DNA of 64,000 nt from AWTP1-13 sp033764875. Its GTDB lineage: Bacteria > Pseudomonadota > Alphaproteobacteria > Rhizobiales > Hyphomicrobiaceae. Numbering within the stretch: the first letter of the stretch is position 1; each line of letters opens with the position of its first letter. The DNA is taken from assembly GCA_033764875.1 (NCBI GenBank), contig JANRIO010000011.1:1-64000 (forward strand), in the 5' to 3' direction. The notes beneath the pieces are model-generated. The model was not told the origin of the DNA and did no database searches. It saw only the letters and a program-made list of their open reading frames with translations. A program made the translations under genes and the position numbers. Positions 52,978-63,744 of this stretch are shown here, piece after piece.

Positions 52978-54693
52978 ATGCGAAAGCCAGCCGTCCTTAT
53001 CGTCGACGACGATCCGATATGCCGCTCGATCGCGGCCAGGAAGCTCGAGGCGGTCGCCGACGTGGAGGAGGCGGCCGACGGCTTCGACGCCCTGGCGCAT
53101 CTGCAGACCCGCACCTACGATCTCGCCATCATCGACCTCGAGATGCCGCTGTTCGACGGCTTCGCGCTGATGAAGGCTGTCCGCTCGCACCCGACCCTCA
53201 AGCATATGCCGATGGTGGTCCTGACGGCGGACGAGACGCCGAACGCGCTCGAGCTCTCCCTCGTCGCGGGCGCCACGTCGTTCCTGGTGAAGCCGCTCAA
53301 CTGGAAGATATTCGGTCCCCACATCCAGCACGTTCTCGACCTTGCCTTTCAGGCCGGTCACATCGCCCATCACGACATGCTGACGGAGCTGCCGAACCGC
53401 CGCTATTTCAACCGGCGTGCGCAGGAGGCGCTTGCGGCTCTCCAGGGTGGCAAGGCGCTGGCCATCCACGCCATCGATCTCGACGGCTTCAAGTCGGTCA
53501 ACGACAGTCTCGGCCACGCCGCCGGCGATCGCCTGCTGCGCATGGTTGCGGACCGCATCCGGCCGCAATTGCGCGCCGAGGACGTGATTGCCCGCATGGG
53601 CGGCGACGAGTTCGCGATCCTGCAACCCAATGTCGCCTCCGAGAAGGACGCCAGGGGCCTGGCGGCGCGTCTTCTCGAGCAGTTCAAGGAGCCGTTCGCC
53701 GTCGACCATCACTCTGTCTTTGTCGGCGCCAGCGTTGGCATTGCGCTCGCCCCTGAGCATTCCTCCGAGGCCGAGGCGCTCCTGCGTTGCGCCGACCAGG
53801 CCCTGTATCTGGCCAAGGCCTCCGGCCGCAGCGGCGTGCGCGTGTTCGATCCGGGCGTCGACGCCGAGCACCGGGCGCGCAAGGTCCTGCAGGCCGGCGT
53901 CGCCACGGCCGTCGCCTCGCACGCCTTCCAGGTTCACTATCAGCCCGTGTTCCGCGTCGCCGATTCCGCCCTCACGGGCTTCGAGGCGCTGCTGCGCTGG
54001 AACGACCCCGTCCACGGCTGCGTCAGCCCGGCCAAGTTCATTCCCATCGCGGAGGAATCTGGCGTCATCGCCGCCCTCTCCACCTGGGTGCTGCGCGAGG
54101 CGTGCCGGCAGGCGGAAAGATGGCCCAAGCCGCTGCGCGTCGCCGTCAACATCTCTCCGACCTTCCTGAAAGGGGTCGGCCTCGTCGAGGCCATTGAGAT
54201 CGCGCTTGGCGCCTCCGGCATCGACCCGCAGCGCCTCGAGATCGAGATCACCGAGACCGGCCGCATCTGCGACAGCAAGGCCGCGGTCGAGACGCTCCAC
54301 CGCATCCGCCGGCTCGGCGTGCGCATCGTCAGCGACGACTTCGGCACCGGGCAATCGACCCTGCTCGAGCTGCAGGCGTTCCCCTTCGACAAGATCAAGA
54401 TCGACAAGTCGTTCGTGCAGAGGTCCGTGCACGATCGCAACTCCATGAGCATCATTCGCGCCGTCGCCTCCCTGGCCACCTCCATGGGCATCACCTCCAC
54501 CGCCGAGGGCGTCGAGACCGACGAGCAGTTCCAGCTCGTGAACTCCTGCGGCTGCGACGAGGTGCAGGGCTTCCTCTTTGCGGGCGCCATGTCGGCACGC
54601 CAGCTGCCGCGCTTCATCGCCCGGCACACCGGATCGGGCTCCCAGCAGGCCGCCTCCAAGCCGCGCCGCAGGAAGGCCCTCGCGCCGACCTGA
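52978..54693 (+). CDS. REC-GGDEF-EAL cyclic-di-GMP regulator (second of two)
   Basis: A 571-residue paralogue of the preceding protein with the same layout: D53 in the receiver, RMGGDEF (208-212), FEALLRWNDP (336-338), NISPTFL, EITETGR, SDDFGTGQST, KIDKSFV and EGVETDEQ. All signature residues are intact. It lies 65 bases downstream, so the pair is probably cotranscribed. Divergence between the two is high enough to indicate an old duplication. Confidence 0.92.
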   Translation: MRKPAVLIVDDDPICRSIAARKLEAVADVEEAADGFDALAHLQTRTYDLAIIDLEMPLFDGFALMKAVRSHPTLKHMPMVVLTADETPNALELSLVAGATSFLVKPLNWKIFGPHIQHVLDLAFQAGHIAHHDMLTELPNRRYFNRRAQEALAALQGGKALAIHAIDLDGFKSVNDSLGHAAGDRLLRMVADRIRPQLRAEDVIARMGGDEFAILQPNVASEKDARGLAARLLEQFKEPFAVDHHSVFVGASVGIALAPEHSSEAEALLRCADQALYLAKASGRSGVRVFDPGVDAEHRARKVLQAGVATAVASHAFQVHYQPVFRVADSALTGFEALLRWNDPVHGCVSPAKFIPIAEESGVIAALSTWVLREACRQAERWPKPLRVAVNISPTFLKGVGLVEAIEIALGASGIDPQRLEIEITETGRICDSKAAVETLHRIRRLGVRIVSDDFGTGQSTLLELQAFPFDKIKIDKSFVQRSVHDRNSMSIIRAVASLATSMGITSTAEGVETDEQFQLVNSCGCDEVQGFLFAGAMSARQLPRFIARHTGSGSQQAASKPRRRKALAPT

Positions 54694-54711
54694 CGGGGAG
54701 CGCCGTCGGGG

Positions 54712-55650
54712 TCACCCGGCCGAGCCCGACGCGAAATGCGCACGCCAGTGCCGCGCCACGTCGATGCCGCGGCAGAACCAGACGCGCTCGTGTGCCCGCA
54801 TGTGCGCGATCAGCCGCGCCAGGCCCGGCGCCCGCCCCGGCCGGCCGATCAGGCGGTCGTGCAGCCCGATGGAGAGCAGCTTCGGCGCCCCGGCCTTGCC
54901 CTCGGCATAGAGCGTGTCGAAGGCGTCCCGCATGTAGGTGAAGAAGTGGTCGGCGGTCGAGAACCCGGCGTTCTCGTTGAAGCGGTTGTCGTTGGTCTCG
55001 TACGAGTACGGGATCACGAGGTGCGGCCCCTGCGGCATCGCCACCCAGTACGGCAGCTCGTCGGCGAGCGAGTCCCGGTCGTAGAGGAAGCCGCCCTCCT
55101 CGCAGACGAGCCGCCGCGTGTTGGGCCCCGGCCGTCCCGTCATCCAGCCCAGCGGGCGTGCGCCGGTGAGCGCCTGGATCGTGGCGACGGCTTTCGCCAT
55201 GTGCGCCCGCTCGACGTCCTCGCCGACCTCCCCGTAGTCGATCCAGCGCCAGCCGTGGCTCACGATCTCGTGCCCGTCCGCGACAAAGGCGCGCGCGAGC
55301 TCCGGGTTGAGCTCGAGCGCCCGCGCCACGCCGAGCACGCTCACCGGGATGCGGGCATTCCGGAACATCTCGAGCAGCCGCCAGCAGCCGCGCCGGCTGC
55401 CGTACTCGAACACCGATTCCACCAGCGGCACGCGCTTGCCCCGCTTCTCGGGCACGCCGATGTCGTTGAGCATGCCTTCGGAGACCGCATCGCCGTTGGC
55501 AAGCGTCGCCTCGCCGCCGCCCTCCACGTTCAGGTTGAAGTTGACGGCGATGTAGGCGTCCTCCGGCCATTGCGGGTCCGGCGGCGAGGCGCCGTATCCC
55601 ACGAGGTCGCGCGCGACCATGCCGTCAGGCTTCGGCGTCAGGGCTGCCAT
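54712..55650 (-). CDS. Polysaccharide deacetylase-family hydrolase, PuuE-like
   Basis: A 312-residue NodB-fold protein: YIAVNFNLNVEGGG, VFEYGSRRGCWRLLEMFRNARIPVSV, DGHEIVSHGWRWIDY (metal His region), GWMTGRPGPNTRRLV and an end with SIGLHDRLIGRPGR. This matches the branch with PuuE-type allantoinases and chitin-deacetylase-like enzymes of nitrogen metabolism rather than cell-wall enzymes; no signal peptide. Beside a NicC-like monooxygenase, same strand, about 40 bases apart. Confidence 0.82.
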   Translation of the reverse strand: MAALTPKPDGMVARDLVGYGASPPDPQWPEDAYIAVNFNLNVEGGGEATLANGDAVSEGMLNDIGVPEKRGKRVPLVESVFEYGSRRGCWRLLEMFRNARIPVSVLGVARALELNPELARAFVADGHEIVSHGWRWIDYGEVGEDVERAHMAKAVATIQALTGARPLGWMTGRPGPNTRRLVCEEGGFLYDRDSLADELPYWVAMPQGPHLVIPYSYETNDNRFNENAGFSTADHFFTYMRDAFDTLYAEGKAGAPKLLSIGLHDRLIGRPGRAPGLARLIAHMRAHERVWFCRGIDVARHWRAHFASGSAG

Positions 55651-55689
55651 GGCACTCTCCGGGTGTTGCGGACATTGCTCGGCGGCGCG

Positions 55690-56823
55690 TCAGGCGTGCC
55701 CCGCCAGGGGCGCCGTCATGGCGTCGTAGCCGAAGAACCAGTCGGTGTCGGCGGCGTGGTGCATCCAGCTGTTCTCCATCGAGATCCGCTGCACCTCGGC
55801 GACGCGCGGGATCCTGGTCGCCGCATAGACGCCGAAGGCCTCGCCTGCGGCGTCGAAGCGCGCGATGCATCGGCTGAGCACCGCTGCATCCTCGATCGCG
55901 GAGGCCCCGCCCGCGGCCATGTAGGGCCGCACGGGATGGCACGCATCCCCCATCAGCACCACGTGGCCGCGGCTCCAGGTGTCGTTGCGCGGCCGGTCGC
56001 AGATCGGCCAGATGCTCACCTCTCGGGCCGCCTCGACGATGCGCGTGAGGTCGGGGTGGAAGTCCGCGAAGGCCGCGATCATGTCCTCGCGCGCACCCGC
56101 AATCGAGGTCTCGCCGTGCTCCCACGCCGCCTGCGGCACGGCGCCCATCAGATACACCTCGTCGCGGCGTGCGGTCATGAAGTAGGAGAGCATGTGGCGG
56201 TCGCGGCCCCACCATTTGGTGCAGTCGTCGATCGTCCCGCCGGCGATGCGGTCGGCGGCGAAGATGGCGCGCTGCGCGATGCGGCCCGCATAGCGCGGCG
56301 CCTCCGCCCCGAGCAGGCAGTCGCGCACGCGCGAGCGCAGCCCGTCGGCGCCGATCACGATATCGGCCGTTGTGCGGCTGCCGTTGGCGAAGGCCAGCGC
56401 GATGCCGCCGGCCGTCTCCTCGAGGCCCGCGAGCTGGTGGTCGAAGCGGATCGTGCCGGGTGCCAGCGCCGTCTCGAGCACCTTGTGCAGGTCCGCCCGG
56501 TGGATGTTGAGGAACGGCGCACCGAAGCGGCGCTCGGATGCATCATCGAGCTCCAGCCGGTAGGTTGTCTCGCCGGTGTCGCCGGCACGGCTGATGAAGG
56601 CCCGGGGCGCGATGGCGGTGCGCCTGAGCAGTTCCTCGAGCCCGAGCCTGCGCAGCACCTTCACGGCGTTGGCGCTGAGGATGATGCCGGCCCCGATGCG
56701 CGCGAAATGCGGCGCCTGCTCGTAGATCCGCACGGCGAACCCCGCCCGCTGCAGCAGCCCGGCCACCGTCATTCCGGCCAGTCCCGCGCCGACGATGGCG
56801 ATGCGGACCGCAGTGGGCGTCAT
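55690..56823 (-). CDS. FAD aromatic-ring monooxygenase, 6-hydroxynicotinate 3-monooxygenase-like
   Basis: A 377-residue group A flavoprotein hydroxylase. Rossmann VGAGLAGMTVAGLLQRAGF, the DG motif DIVIGADGLRSRVRD, and the GD motif LMGDACHPVRPYMAAGGASAIED. Segments such as KWWGRDRHMLSYFMT and the end MHHAADTDWFFGYD align by pattern with NicC. It would decarboxylate and hydroxylate a pyridine or benzene carboxylate. Substrate is inference. ATG 56823; likely cotranscribed with the PuuE-like gene. Confidence 0.83.
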   Translation of the reverse strand: MTPTAVRIAIVGAGLAGMTVAGLLQRAGFAVRIYEQAPHFARIGAGIILSANAVKVLRRLGLEELLRRTAIAPRAFISRAGDTGETTYRLELDDASERRFGAPFLNIHRADLHKVLETALAPGTIRFDHQLAGLEETAGGIALAFANGSRTTADIVIGADGLRSRVRDCLLGAEAPRYAGRIAQRAIFAADRIAGGTIDDCTKWWGRDRHMLSYFMTARRDEVYLMGAVPQAAWEHGETSIAGAREDMIAAFADFHPDLTRIVEAAREVSIWPICDRPRNDTWSRGHVVLMGDACHPVRPYMAAGGASAIEDAAVLSRCIARFDAAGEAFGVYAATRIPRVAEVQRISMENSWMHHAADTDWFFGYDAMTAPLAGHA

Positions 56824-57037
56824 TCAGGTCTCCCCGCCCGGCCGGGCGCGATGTGCGAACGCCCGCGATATTGCCAAGGCGGCGCAGCTCGCGCCAGACC
56901 GATCCCGCCTGCGAAGGGCGCGGTCGAGGCGGCCGGCGAGGCGCCGGGAGCAGCCGACCGCCAAAACCGTAGGCCCGCTGCACAACGCCTGGGCGGTCGA
57001 CGTCGGCTTCGGGGGCCTTGCACCGGCCCGGCAGTGC

Positions 57038-57301
57038 CTACGCCGCCTCTGCGGTCGCCTGCATCTCGTTGGCCATCTCGATGAGCTCGCACCGCAGCGC
57101 CTCCTCGAAGTCCCGCGCGATGAACCGCAGGAAGGTCGCAAGGCTCAGCAGGCTGGCGCGCCGCGCCCTCGGTTCCAGCGCGTGGATGGCGGTCGGCAGG
57201 CTCGGGAGCTGATCCGTCGCCAGATCGGCCGTGCGCCGCCAGTGCCGAAGATAGCCCTCGGGAACCTCAATCAACTGGAACAGCCAAGCACTGTCGGACA
57301 C
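57038..57301 (-). CDS. Small protein of unknown function
   Basis: An 87-residue, mostly helical protein, Leu/Ala/Arg-rich with two Trp near the start (SAWLFQLIEVPEGYLRHWRR). No membrane segment, no family recognised. Start is GTG 57301 without a strong ribosome binding site, so it is only probable. Confidence 0.45.
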   Translation of the reverse strand: MSDSAWLFQLIEVPEGYLRHWRRTADLATDQLPSLPTAIHALEPRARRASLLSLATFLRFIARDFEEALRCELIEMANEMQATAEAA

Positions 57302-57459
57302 GCGACGCTCGCAAGACGAGGAGGCGCCCCGATCATAGGGCGCCGCCGGCGTCTTGTATGGGCCCGCGACGGTGGCCGCCTCAACAGGCGGCCGCGATGG
57401 TTAACCGCAGGGTCAAGGCCGCCGCGCGTGGGATGGCCTGCTCCGCGCGCGTTGCCGGC

Positions 57460-57915
57460 CTAGTTGCCCGCGGCGTTGGTGAACGCCTCGAGCGCCCCGG
57501 CCATCGTCTTCAGGGCCTCGTCGCGGCCGTCGAGCTTGTAGCGCGCCTTCAACGTGGAAGGCGGCGTGTAGCCGATCCAGACCTTGCCGGCATCGTCCTC
57601 CCAGACCAGAACCCGCATCGGCAGGTCGATGGCGACCTGACGGTTGGCCTGCATCAGCGGCGTGCCGAGCTTCGGGTTGCCGAACAGCAGCACCTCGGTC
57701 GGCTTCAGGTCCAGTCCGGCGGCCTTCGCCGCGGCGGCATGGTCGATGCGTGCCGCCGGTGTGATACCCTTGTCCTTCAGGGCCGCGGCGAGCCGGTCGA
57801 CCGTCTCCTTCACGGCGAACTTGCTGGGCTTGGTGGTCAGCTCGTCCGCGAGCGCCGCTGAGAGCGGCAGAGCGAGAGCAACCAGCACCATCGTCAATCT
57901 TGTCAGGACGCGCAT
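57460..57915 (-). CDS. Exported DUF302 domain protein
   Basis: A 151-residue periplasmic protein: signal LTRLTMVLVALALPLSAALA, then DUF302 pattern KETVDRLAAALKDKGITPAARIDHAAAAKAAGL, VLLFGNPKLGTPLMQ, and DLPMRVLVWEDDAGKVWIGY. DUF302 proteins occur often near redox and metal genes, function unclear. Same strand as the DUF3179 gene, 68 bases downstream; possibly cotranscribed. Confidence 0.85.
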   Translation of the reverse strand: MRVLTRLTMVLVALALPLSAALADELTTKPSKFAVKETVDRLAAALKDKGITPAARIDHAAAAKAAGLDLKPTEVLLFGNPKLGTPLMQANRQVAIDLPMRVLVWEDDAGKVWIGYTPPSTLKARYKLDGRDEALKTMAGALEAFTNAAGN

Positions 57916-57983
57916 GCGACACCTTCCTTCCGTGAGCGTGCAGTGAGCACGTGTAATCTCGCCCCGGCGGGGCGAGGCAGAGC

Positions 57984-59024
<1,041 letters not shown>

Positions 59025-59220
59025 GCGGCCTCCCGGGAAGCGCCTCGGATGCCCTACGCAGCAGCCCCCGCCCGGGGTAACAGCGCAGTCGGTCACGTTT
59101 AGTTTATCGCGCGGAGGCGGACCGCATTGCGCGCAAGCCGACCACGCCGGGAATTCGCGCGACCCGCGCGTCGATCCCGGCTACGCTGTCCGACCGAAAC
59201 GACAGGCGCAGGCGTGCCCA

Positions 59221-60024
59221 ATGACCGACTTCCCCTCCGACATCGAGTATGCCGAGCGCGGCGAGGGTACGCCCGTGCTGTTCCTGCCCGGCAGCTTCGG
59301 CACGGGTGCGGGATGGAAGCCGGTCATCGACCGGATCGGCGGCAGCCATCGCGTCATCACCACGAGCCTGCTCGGCTACGGCGCCACGGCGGAGCGTCGG
59401 CCGCTTGGCAACCAGACCATGCGGCAGCAGACCGAGGTGATCGACGCCATTCTGGCCCGCGCCGGCGCGCCCGTCCATGTCGTGGCTCATTCCTATGGCG
59501 GCCTTGCTGCTCTTGCCCATGCCGTCGAAGGCGCAGTGAAGCCGGCGTCCTTGACCCTGATCGAGGCGAACCCGCTCGGCCTGCTGCGCACGTGCGGTGA
59601 AGCCGGCCACTATGCTGCGTTCGGCGCCATGACGAGCGTCTATTTTGCGGAGTTCGAGGCCGGGAGGCCCCATGCCGCACGCCACGTCATCGACTTCTAC
59701 GGCGGCGCCGGCACCTTCGACGCCTTCCCCGAGCGCGTTCGCGACTACATCGTCAAGACCACGCCGAGCAACATCCGCGACTGGTCCTCGGGCACCGCGT
59801 TCGAGCCGCCGCTCTCCGTCTATGCCGCGATTGCCGCCCCCACGCTCGTCGTCCGTGGCGGCAACGGCCATCCGGCCATGCTGCGCCTGGCCGAGCTTCT
59901 GGCCGCCACCATCCCCGGTGCGCGGCTCGCCACCGTGGCGGGCGGCAGCCACTTCCTGCCGACCACGCATGCGGCCGAGCTCGCAGGCCTCGTGGCATCC
60001 CACGTCGACGGTCGAGCGACGTAG
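59221..60024 (+). CDS. Alpha/beta hydrolase
   Basis: A 267-residue protein: oxyanion VLFLPGSFGTGAGWKPVID, nucleophile HVVAHSYGGLAALAHA, late Asp/Asn region PTLVVRGGNGHPAM (a Gly-Asn where many have Asp), and His in VAGGSHFLPTTH. Generic hydrolase fold, substrate unknown. Cytoplasmic. Convergent with the amidohydrolase gene. Confidence 0.82.
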   Translation: MTDFPSDIEYAERGEGTPVLFLPGSFGTGAGWKPVIDRIGGSHRVITTSLLGYGATAERRPLGNQTMRQQTEVIDAILARAGAPVHVVAHSYGGLAALAHAVEGAVKPASLTLIEANPLGLLRTCGEAGHYAAFGAMTSVYFAEFEAGRPHAARHVIDFYGGAGTFDAFPERVRDYIVKTTPSNIRDWSSGTAFEPPLSVYAAIAAPTLVVRGGNGHPAMLRLAELLAATIPGARLATVAGGSHFLPTTHAAELAGLVASHVDGRAT

Positions 60025-60029
60025 CCCGC

Positions 60030-60908
60030 TCACGCCGCCCGGTCGAGCCCGAGCGCCTTCACCGCGTTCTGCTTCAGGATCAGGTCGTGCACCTCCGGCT
60101 TGAAGCCGGTGGCGGGGTCCTTGAAGTCGGCGATCCAGCGGTCGGGCGCGATCAGCGGGAAATCGGACCCGAACAGCATCTTGTGCTTGAGCTGCCCGTT
60201 GGCCCTGCTGACCAGCTCTTTCGGGAAGTACTTCGGGCTCCAGCCCGACAGGTCGATGTAGACGTTGGGCTTGTGCAGGCACACCGACAGCGCCTCGTCC
60301 TGCCACGGCCAGGACGGATGCGCGATGATCACCGTCATGTCGGGGAAGTCGGCGGCGACGTCGTCGACGTGCATCGGGTTCGAGTACTTGAGCTTCAGCC
60401 CGCCGCCGCCCGGCATGCCGGTGCCGATCCCCGAGTGCCCGGAGTGGAAGATGGCAGGCAGCTTGTGCTCCGCGATCACCTCGTAGAGCTGGTAGGCCAT
60501 CGGGTCGTTGGGGAAGAAGCCCTGCACCGTCGGGTGGAACTTGAAGCCCTTGATGACGCCGGCCTTGATCAGGTCGCGCGCCTCCCGCACGCCCATGCGG
60601 CCCTTGTGGGGGTCGATGGAGGCGAACGCCATCATCATGTCGGCGTTGGCGGCGGCGGCCTCCGCCACCTCCTCGTTGGGGATGCGCTTGTTGCCGATCT
60701 GGAACTCGCTGTCGACCGTGAACATCACCAGCCCGATCTTGCGCTCGCGGTAGTAGGCGACCGTCTCGGCGATGGTCGGCCGCTTGCCGGCCTTGAAGTA
60801 CTTGTTCGCCGCCTCCTCGTAGGGCAGCCAGTGGGCATCGGCCGGCTGCCGGCACGACACCTCCGCATGGGTGTGCACGTCGATGGCGATCAGCTCGTCG
60901 ATCTTCAT
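60030..60908 (-). CDS. Amidohydrolase-2 family (ACMSD-like) metal enzyme
   Basis: A 292-residue TIM-barrel: metal motif IDVHTHAE at 9-16, KGFKFHPTVQGFFPND, PAIFHSGHSG, VIIAHPSWPWQDEA and FGSDFPLIAPDRW (catalytic Asp). This matches the decarboxylase/hydrolase branch acting on unsaturated or aromatic carboxylic acids. Start ATG 60908 has GGAGGAGAAG upstream. Possible link to the nearby NicC-like enzyme by theme only. Confidence 0.87.
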   Translation of the reverse strand: MKIDELIAIDVHTHAEVSCRQPADAHWLPYEEAANKYFKAGKRPTIAETVAYYRERKIGLVMFTVDSEFQIGNKRIPNEEVAEAAAANADMMMAFASIDPHKGRMGVREARDLIKAGVIKGFKFHPTVQGFFPNDPMAYQLYEVIAEHKLPAIFHSGHSGIGTGMPGGGGLKLKYSNPMHVDDVAADFPDMTVIIAHPSWPWQDEALSVCLHKPNVYIDLSGWSPKYFPKELVSRANGQLKHKMLFGSDFPLIAPDRWIADFKDPATGFKPEVHDLILKQNAVKALGLDRAA

Positions 60909-61360
60909 GGGGCCACTTCTCCTCCCGGCGGACGGTGGTCTTGCTGCGGGCTGAAGGGAGACGATCGCGAGATCGTTGTCAATGGCAACGAGCGCGCGGG
61001 CGGCGCAGCTCCGCCTGTCGCCCGGCGCCGGCCGGTGCTCACAGTGTCATGGTCGGGCTTGTCCCGACCATCCACCCATCCGCACGTCCAGCGCCCGCGG
61101 ACGGGTGGCTCCCCGGGTCCCTCGAAACAAGCTCGAGGGCAGCCAAGCTCCGAGGATGATGACTGCCGTGGAGCGCGACGGAAGGGTCCAACCGGACATG
61201 TGTGGGACCCGCCCGAGGATGACACTGGCTGCGCCCCGAAGCCGATCTTGATCAGGATCAAGTCGTCCCGGCCGCCGTGGCACTACTCAGCTCAGGACGT
61301 GCGCTTGGCGGGGCGCCAGCCCCCCATCGCACGAAGCACGTCAGCCCGAGGAAACGCCCG
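60909..61360. other. Intergenic region with a palindromic repeat
   Basis: About 450 bases, no gene. Hairpin TGGTCGGG-CTTGT-CCCGACCA at 61050-61070 and surrounding GAGGATGA-containing blocks look like a dispersed intergenic repeat of the kind common in this order. Confidence 0.55.
61050..61070. repeat. Intergenic palindrome TGGTCGGG...CCCGACCA
   Basis: Perfect 8-base stem with 5-base loop. Not a terminator by position (it sits upstream of the amidohydrolase gene and far from other gene ends). Confidence 0.6.
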
Positions 61361-61750
61361 ATGACCAAGCCCGAGGAGAAGCTGCGCCACGTCCGCCTGG
61401 AGCTTGCGCGCGACCACGAGTTTCCGGACGGCTCGAGCCGCCACGGCTACGAGTTCGTCGCCCCGCTCGACGACGAGGGCCGCCTTGATCTGGAGGCCTT
61501 CAAGAAGCTGAAGGACCGCGCCCGCGTGCGCCGCTTCTGGGGCCACGATCCGGTCGAGGTCGGGCACATCCTGCACAAGCGGGGAGGCACCTGGGCCTTC
61601 CACTACGACATCCACGGCGATGCCGAGCACGACGAGGCCGGCTTCCGCTTCGACACGCACCGCTTCGTGCCGGGCGAGTACGTCTCGCTCAAGGAGCAGG
61701 ACGGCACCCAGCGCACCTTCCGCGTCGTCAAGGTTGGCGAGCTGGAGTAG
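61361..61750 (+). CDS. Conserved small cytoplasmic protein of unknown function
   Basis: A 129-residue soluble protein, strongly charged (Asp/Glu/Arg/His), with LRHVRLELARDHEFPDGSS, RRFWGHDPVEVGHILHKRGG and TFRVVKVGELE. The style, a compact beta-rich domain with several His and no Cys, suggests a stand-alone conserved domain, but I cannot name it. ATG 61361, good codon bias. Confidence 0.65.
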   Translation: MTKPEEKLRHVRLELARDHEFPDGSSRHGYEFVAPLDDEGRLDLEAFKKLKDRARVRRFWGHDPVEVGHILHKRGGTWAFHYDIHGDAEHDEAGFRFDTHRFVPGEYVSLKEQDGTQRTFRVVKVGELE

Positions 61751-61958
61751 CCGGTCGGGCGGCGGCAGCCGGCTCTAGGGTTCCCCGCGCTCGAATGCGC
61801 CGGGCTTTGCCGAGCCCGCGGCCATCGTCTGCTGGGCATCGACACGTTGGGCCATCTGCTCGACCGCCGCTCTGTCACTCACTTTCCGATAGGTGCGCGG
61901 TCGCACCGGGCGTGGCAGTCTCGCTCATCCACCACAGCCACAAACCGGAGACAGCCGC

Positions 61959-62711
61959 ATGCAGATCAAGCTCGAGGGAAAGCGCGTGCTCGTGGCAGGC
62001 GGCAGCAAGGGCATCGGCCGCGCCATCGCGCTGGCCTGCGCCGACGCCGGCGCCTCCGTCTCGATCTGCGCCCGCGGGGCCACGGCGCTGGAGGCGACGC
62101 GCGGCGAGATTGCGGCCAGGGGCGGCGTTGCGCATGCGGCCGCCTGCGATCTTGCCGATCGCGAGGCGATTGCCGGCTACGTCGCGTCGGCGGCGGCGGC
62201 CCTCGGCGGCATCGACATCCTCGTCAACAATGCCTCCGGCTTCGGCGCGAGCGACGACGAGGCGGGCTGGGCCGCCGGTCTGAACGTGGACGTGATGGCG
62301 ACGGTCAGGGCCTCCCACGCCGCTCTGCCGCACCTGGAGAAGGCGGGCGGCGGCGCCATCCTCAACATCTCCTCCATCTCGGGCTACGCCGCCAGCGCCC
62401 GCTCCGCGCCCTACGCCGCCGTCAAGGCGGCACTCATCAACTACACCATGAGCCAGGCGCTGATGCTGGCCCCCAAGCGCATCCGCGTGAACGCCGTCGC
62501 GCCCGGCTCCATCGAGTTCCCCGGCGGCATGTGGGCGGAGCGCAAGACCTCCAACCCCGGGCTCTATGACGCCATCCTCCGCTCGATCCCCTGGGGCCGC
62601 CTCGGCACGCCCGAGGAGGTCGCCGCGGTCGCCGTGTTCCTCTGCTCGGACCTCGCCCGCTGGGTGACCGGCCAGACCGTCGTCGTCGACGGCGGCCAGA
62701 TGCTCACCTGA
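61959..62711 (+). CDS. Short-chain dehydrogenase/reductase
   Basis: A 250-residue classical SDR: AGGSKGIGRAIA cofactor loop, ILVNNASGFG, NISSISGYAAS and YAAVKAALINYTMSQ, then VAPGSIEFPGG and TGQTVVVDGGQ. Arg after strand 2 (CARGATAL) favours NADP. Substrate unknown. ATG 61959. Confidence 0.87.
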   Translation: MQIKLEGKRVLVAGGSKGIGRAIALACADAGASVSICARGATALEATRGEIAARGGVAHAAACDLADREAIAGYVASAAAALGGIDILVNNASGFGASDDEAGWAAGLNVDVMATVRASHAALPHLEKAGGGAILNISSISGYAASARSAPYAAVKAALINYTMSQALMLAPKRIRVNAVAPGSIEFPGGMWAERKTSNPGLYDAILRSIPWGRLGTPEEVAAVAVFLCSDLARWVTGQTVVVDGGQMLT

Positions 62712-62883
62712 CCCGCCTGCCGCCCTCGATCCCTCGCTCGGGCCATCGCTGGGGCGGGATGTTTCGCCGGGAACATCCGGGGCGGTGCCCGGACCCTAGA
62801 CTGCACGGCGTTTTGTCCCGATCCGCCGCCGCGCGCTGGGCACGCTGTCGCGTGTCCGGCTCCGTGGCCTTCAGGAGCCGCCC

Positions 62884-63744
62884 GTGCGCAACCCTGTCCC
62901 GACGCTGTGTCTGCGAATGGCCGCTGCCGTTGCGATCCTGCTGCTTGCAGCGGTCTCCGCCCGCGCCGAGCCGCCGCCGCCCGGCCGCCTCGTCGTCGAG
63001 CCTGCGGCCCGCTCGGACGGCACCGTCACCATGGCCTGGAGCGGCCGGGTGGCGGGCTCCATGGCGGACCAGATCCGCGCCGTCTTCGAGGCGGAGAGGC
63101 ATCGCGCCCGCCGCATCGTGCTCAAGCTCAATTCGGGCGGCGGCTCGGTCAGCGAGGGCGAGCGTGTGATCGGGCTGTTGCGCGAGATCCGGGCGACGCA
63201 CGACCTGGAGACCGTCGTCGAGCAGGGCCAGATCTGCGGCTCCATGTGCGTGTTCATCTACCTGCAGGGCGCACGCCGCGTCGCCGCATTGAGCAGCCTC
63301 TGGCTCTTCCACGAGATCTCGTACCACGACCCGAAGACGAACCGCATCCTCCGCCTCGATCGGGCTGCCTGGGAGCGCCTCGTCGAGAAGTACTATCCCG
63401 CCGCCGGCGTCTCCTCCGCCTGGATCGAGCGCATGAAGCCCCTGACGGTCGCCTCCGACTACTGGCAGACGGGCGCCGATCTCGTCCGCGACCAGTCCGG
63501 CATTGTCCACGCGACCCTGTCCAACCGGCGCGAGCGCCTGATCGCGGAGCGCCCCCCGGCCTCGCCCGAGGCCGGCCGCGAGCCGCCCCAGCAGCCCCCC
63601 GCTCCCCGGGCCCCGGTCGCCCCCAAGGCGCAGGAGCCCGAGCCGGCCGCACCTCCGCCTCGCTACGCGACCACCTTCGAGACCAAGGCCTGCCACACGC
63701 ACCTTCCCGACAAGCAGGTTTACGTTAACACCCCGTGCGGGTGA
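62884..63744 (+). CDS. Exported ClpP/crotonase-fold protein with Pro-rich tail
   Basis: A 286-residue protein. Signal MAAAVAILLLAAVSARAE, then a ClpP-like fold: RRIVLKLNSGGGSVSEGERVIGLLR and CGSMCVFIYLQGARRVAALSSLWLFHE, with Ser in CGSMC at the nucleophile position and His in LFHE. Related periplasmic proteins are annotated as ClpP-like or DUF. A Pro/Ala/Glu linker (about 215-260) leads to a small C-terminal segment with two Cys. Start is GTG 62884 or ATG 62917. Confidence 0.75.
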   Translation: MRNPVPTLCLRMAAAVAILLLAAVSARAEPPPPGRLVVEPAARSDGTVTMAWSGRVAGSMADQIRAVFEAERHRARRIVLKLNSGGGSVSEGERVIGLLREIRATHDLETVVEQGQICGSMCVFIYLQGARRVAALSSLWLFHEISYHDPKTNRILRLDRAAWERLVEKYYPAAGVSSAWIERMKPLTVASDYWQTGADLVRDQSGIVHATLSNRRERLIAERPPASPEAGREPPQQPPAPRAPVAPKAQEPEPAAPPPRYATTFETKACHTHLPDKQVYVNTPCG

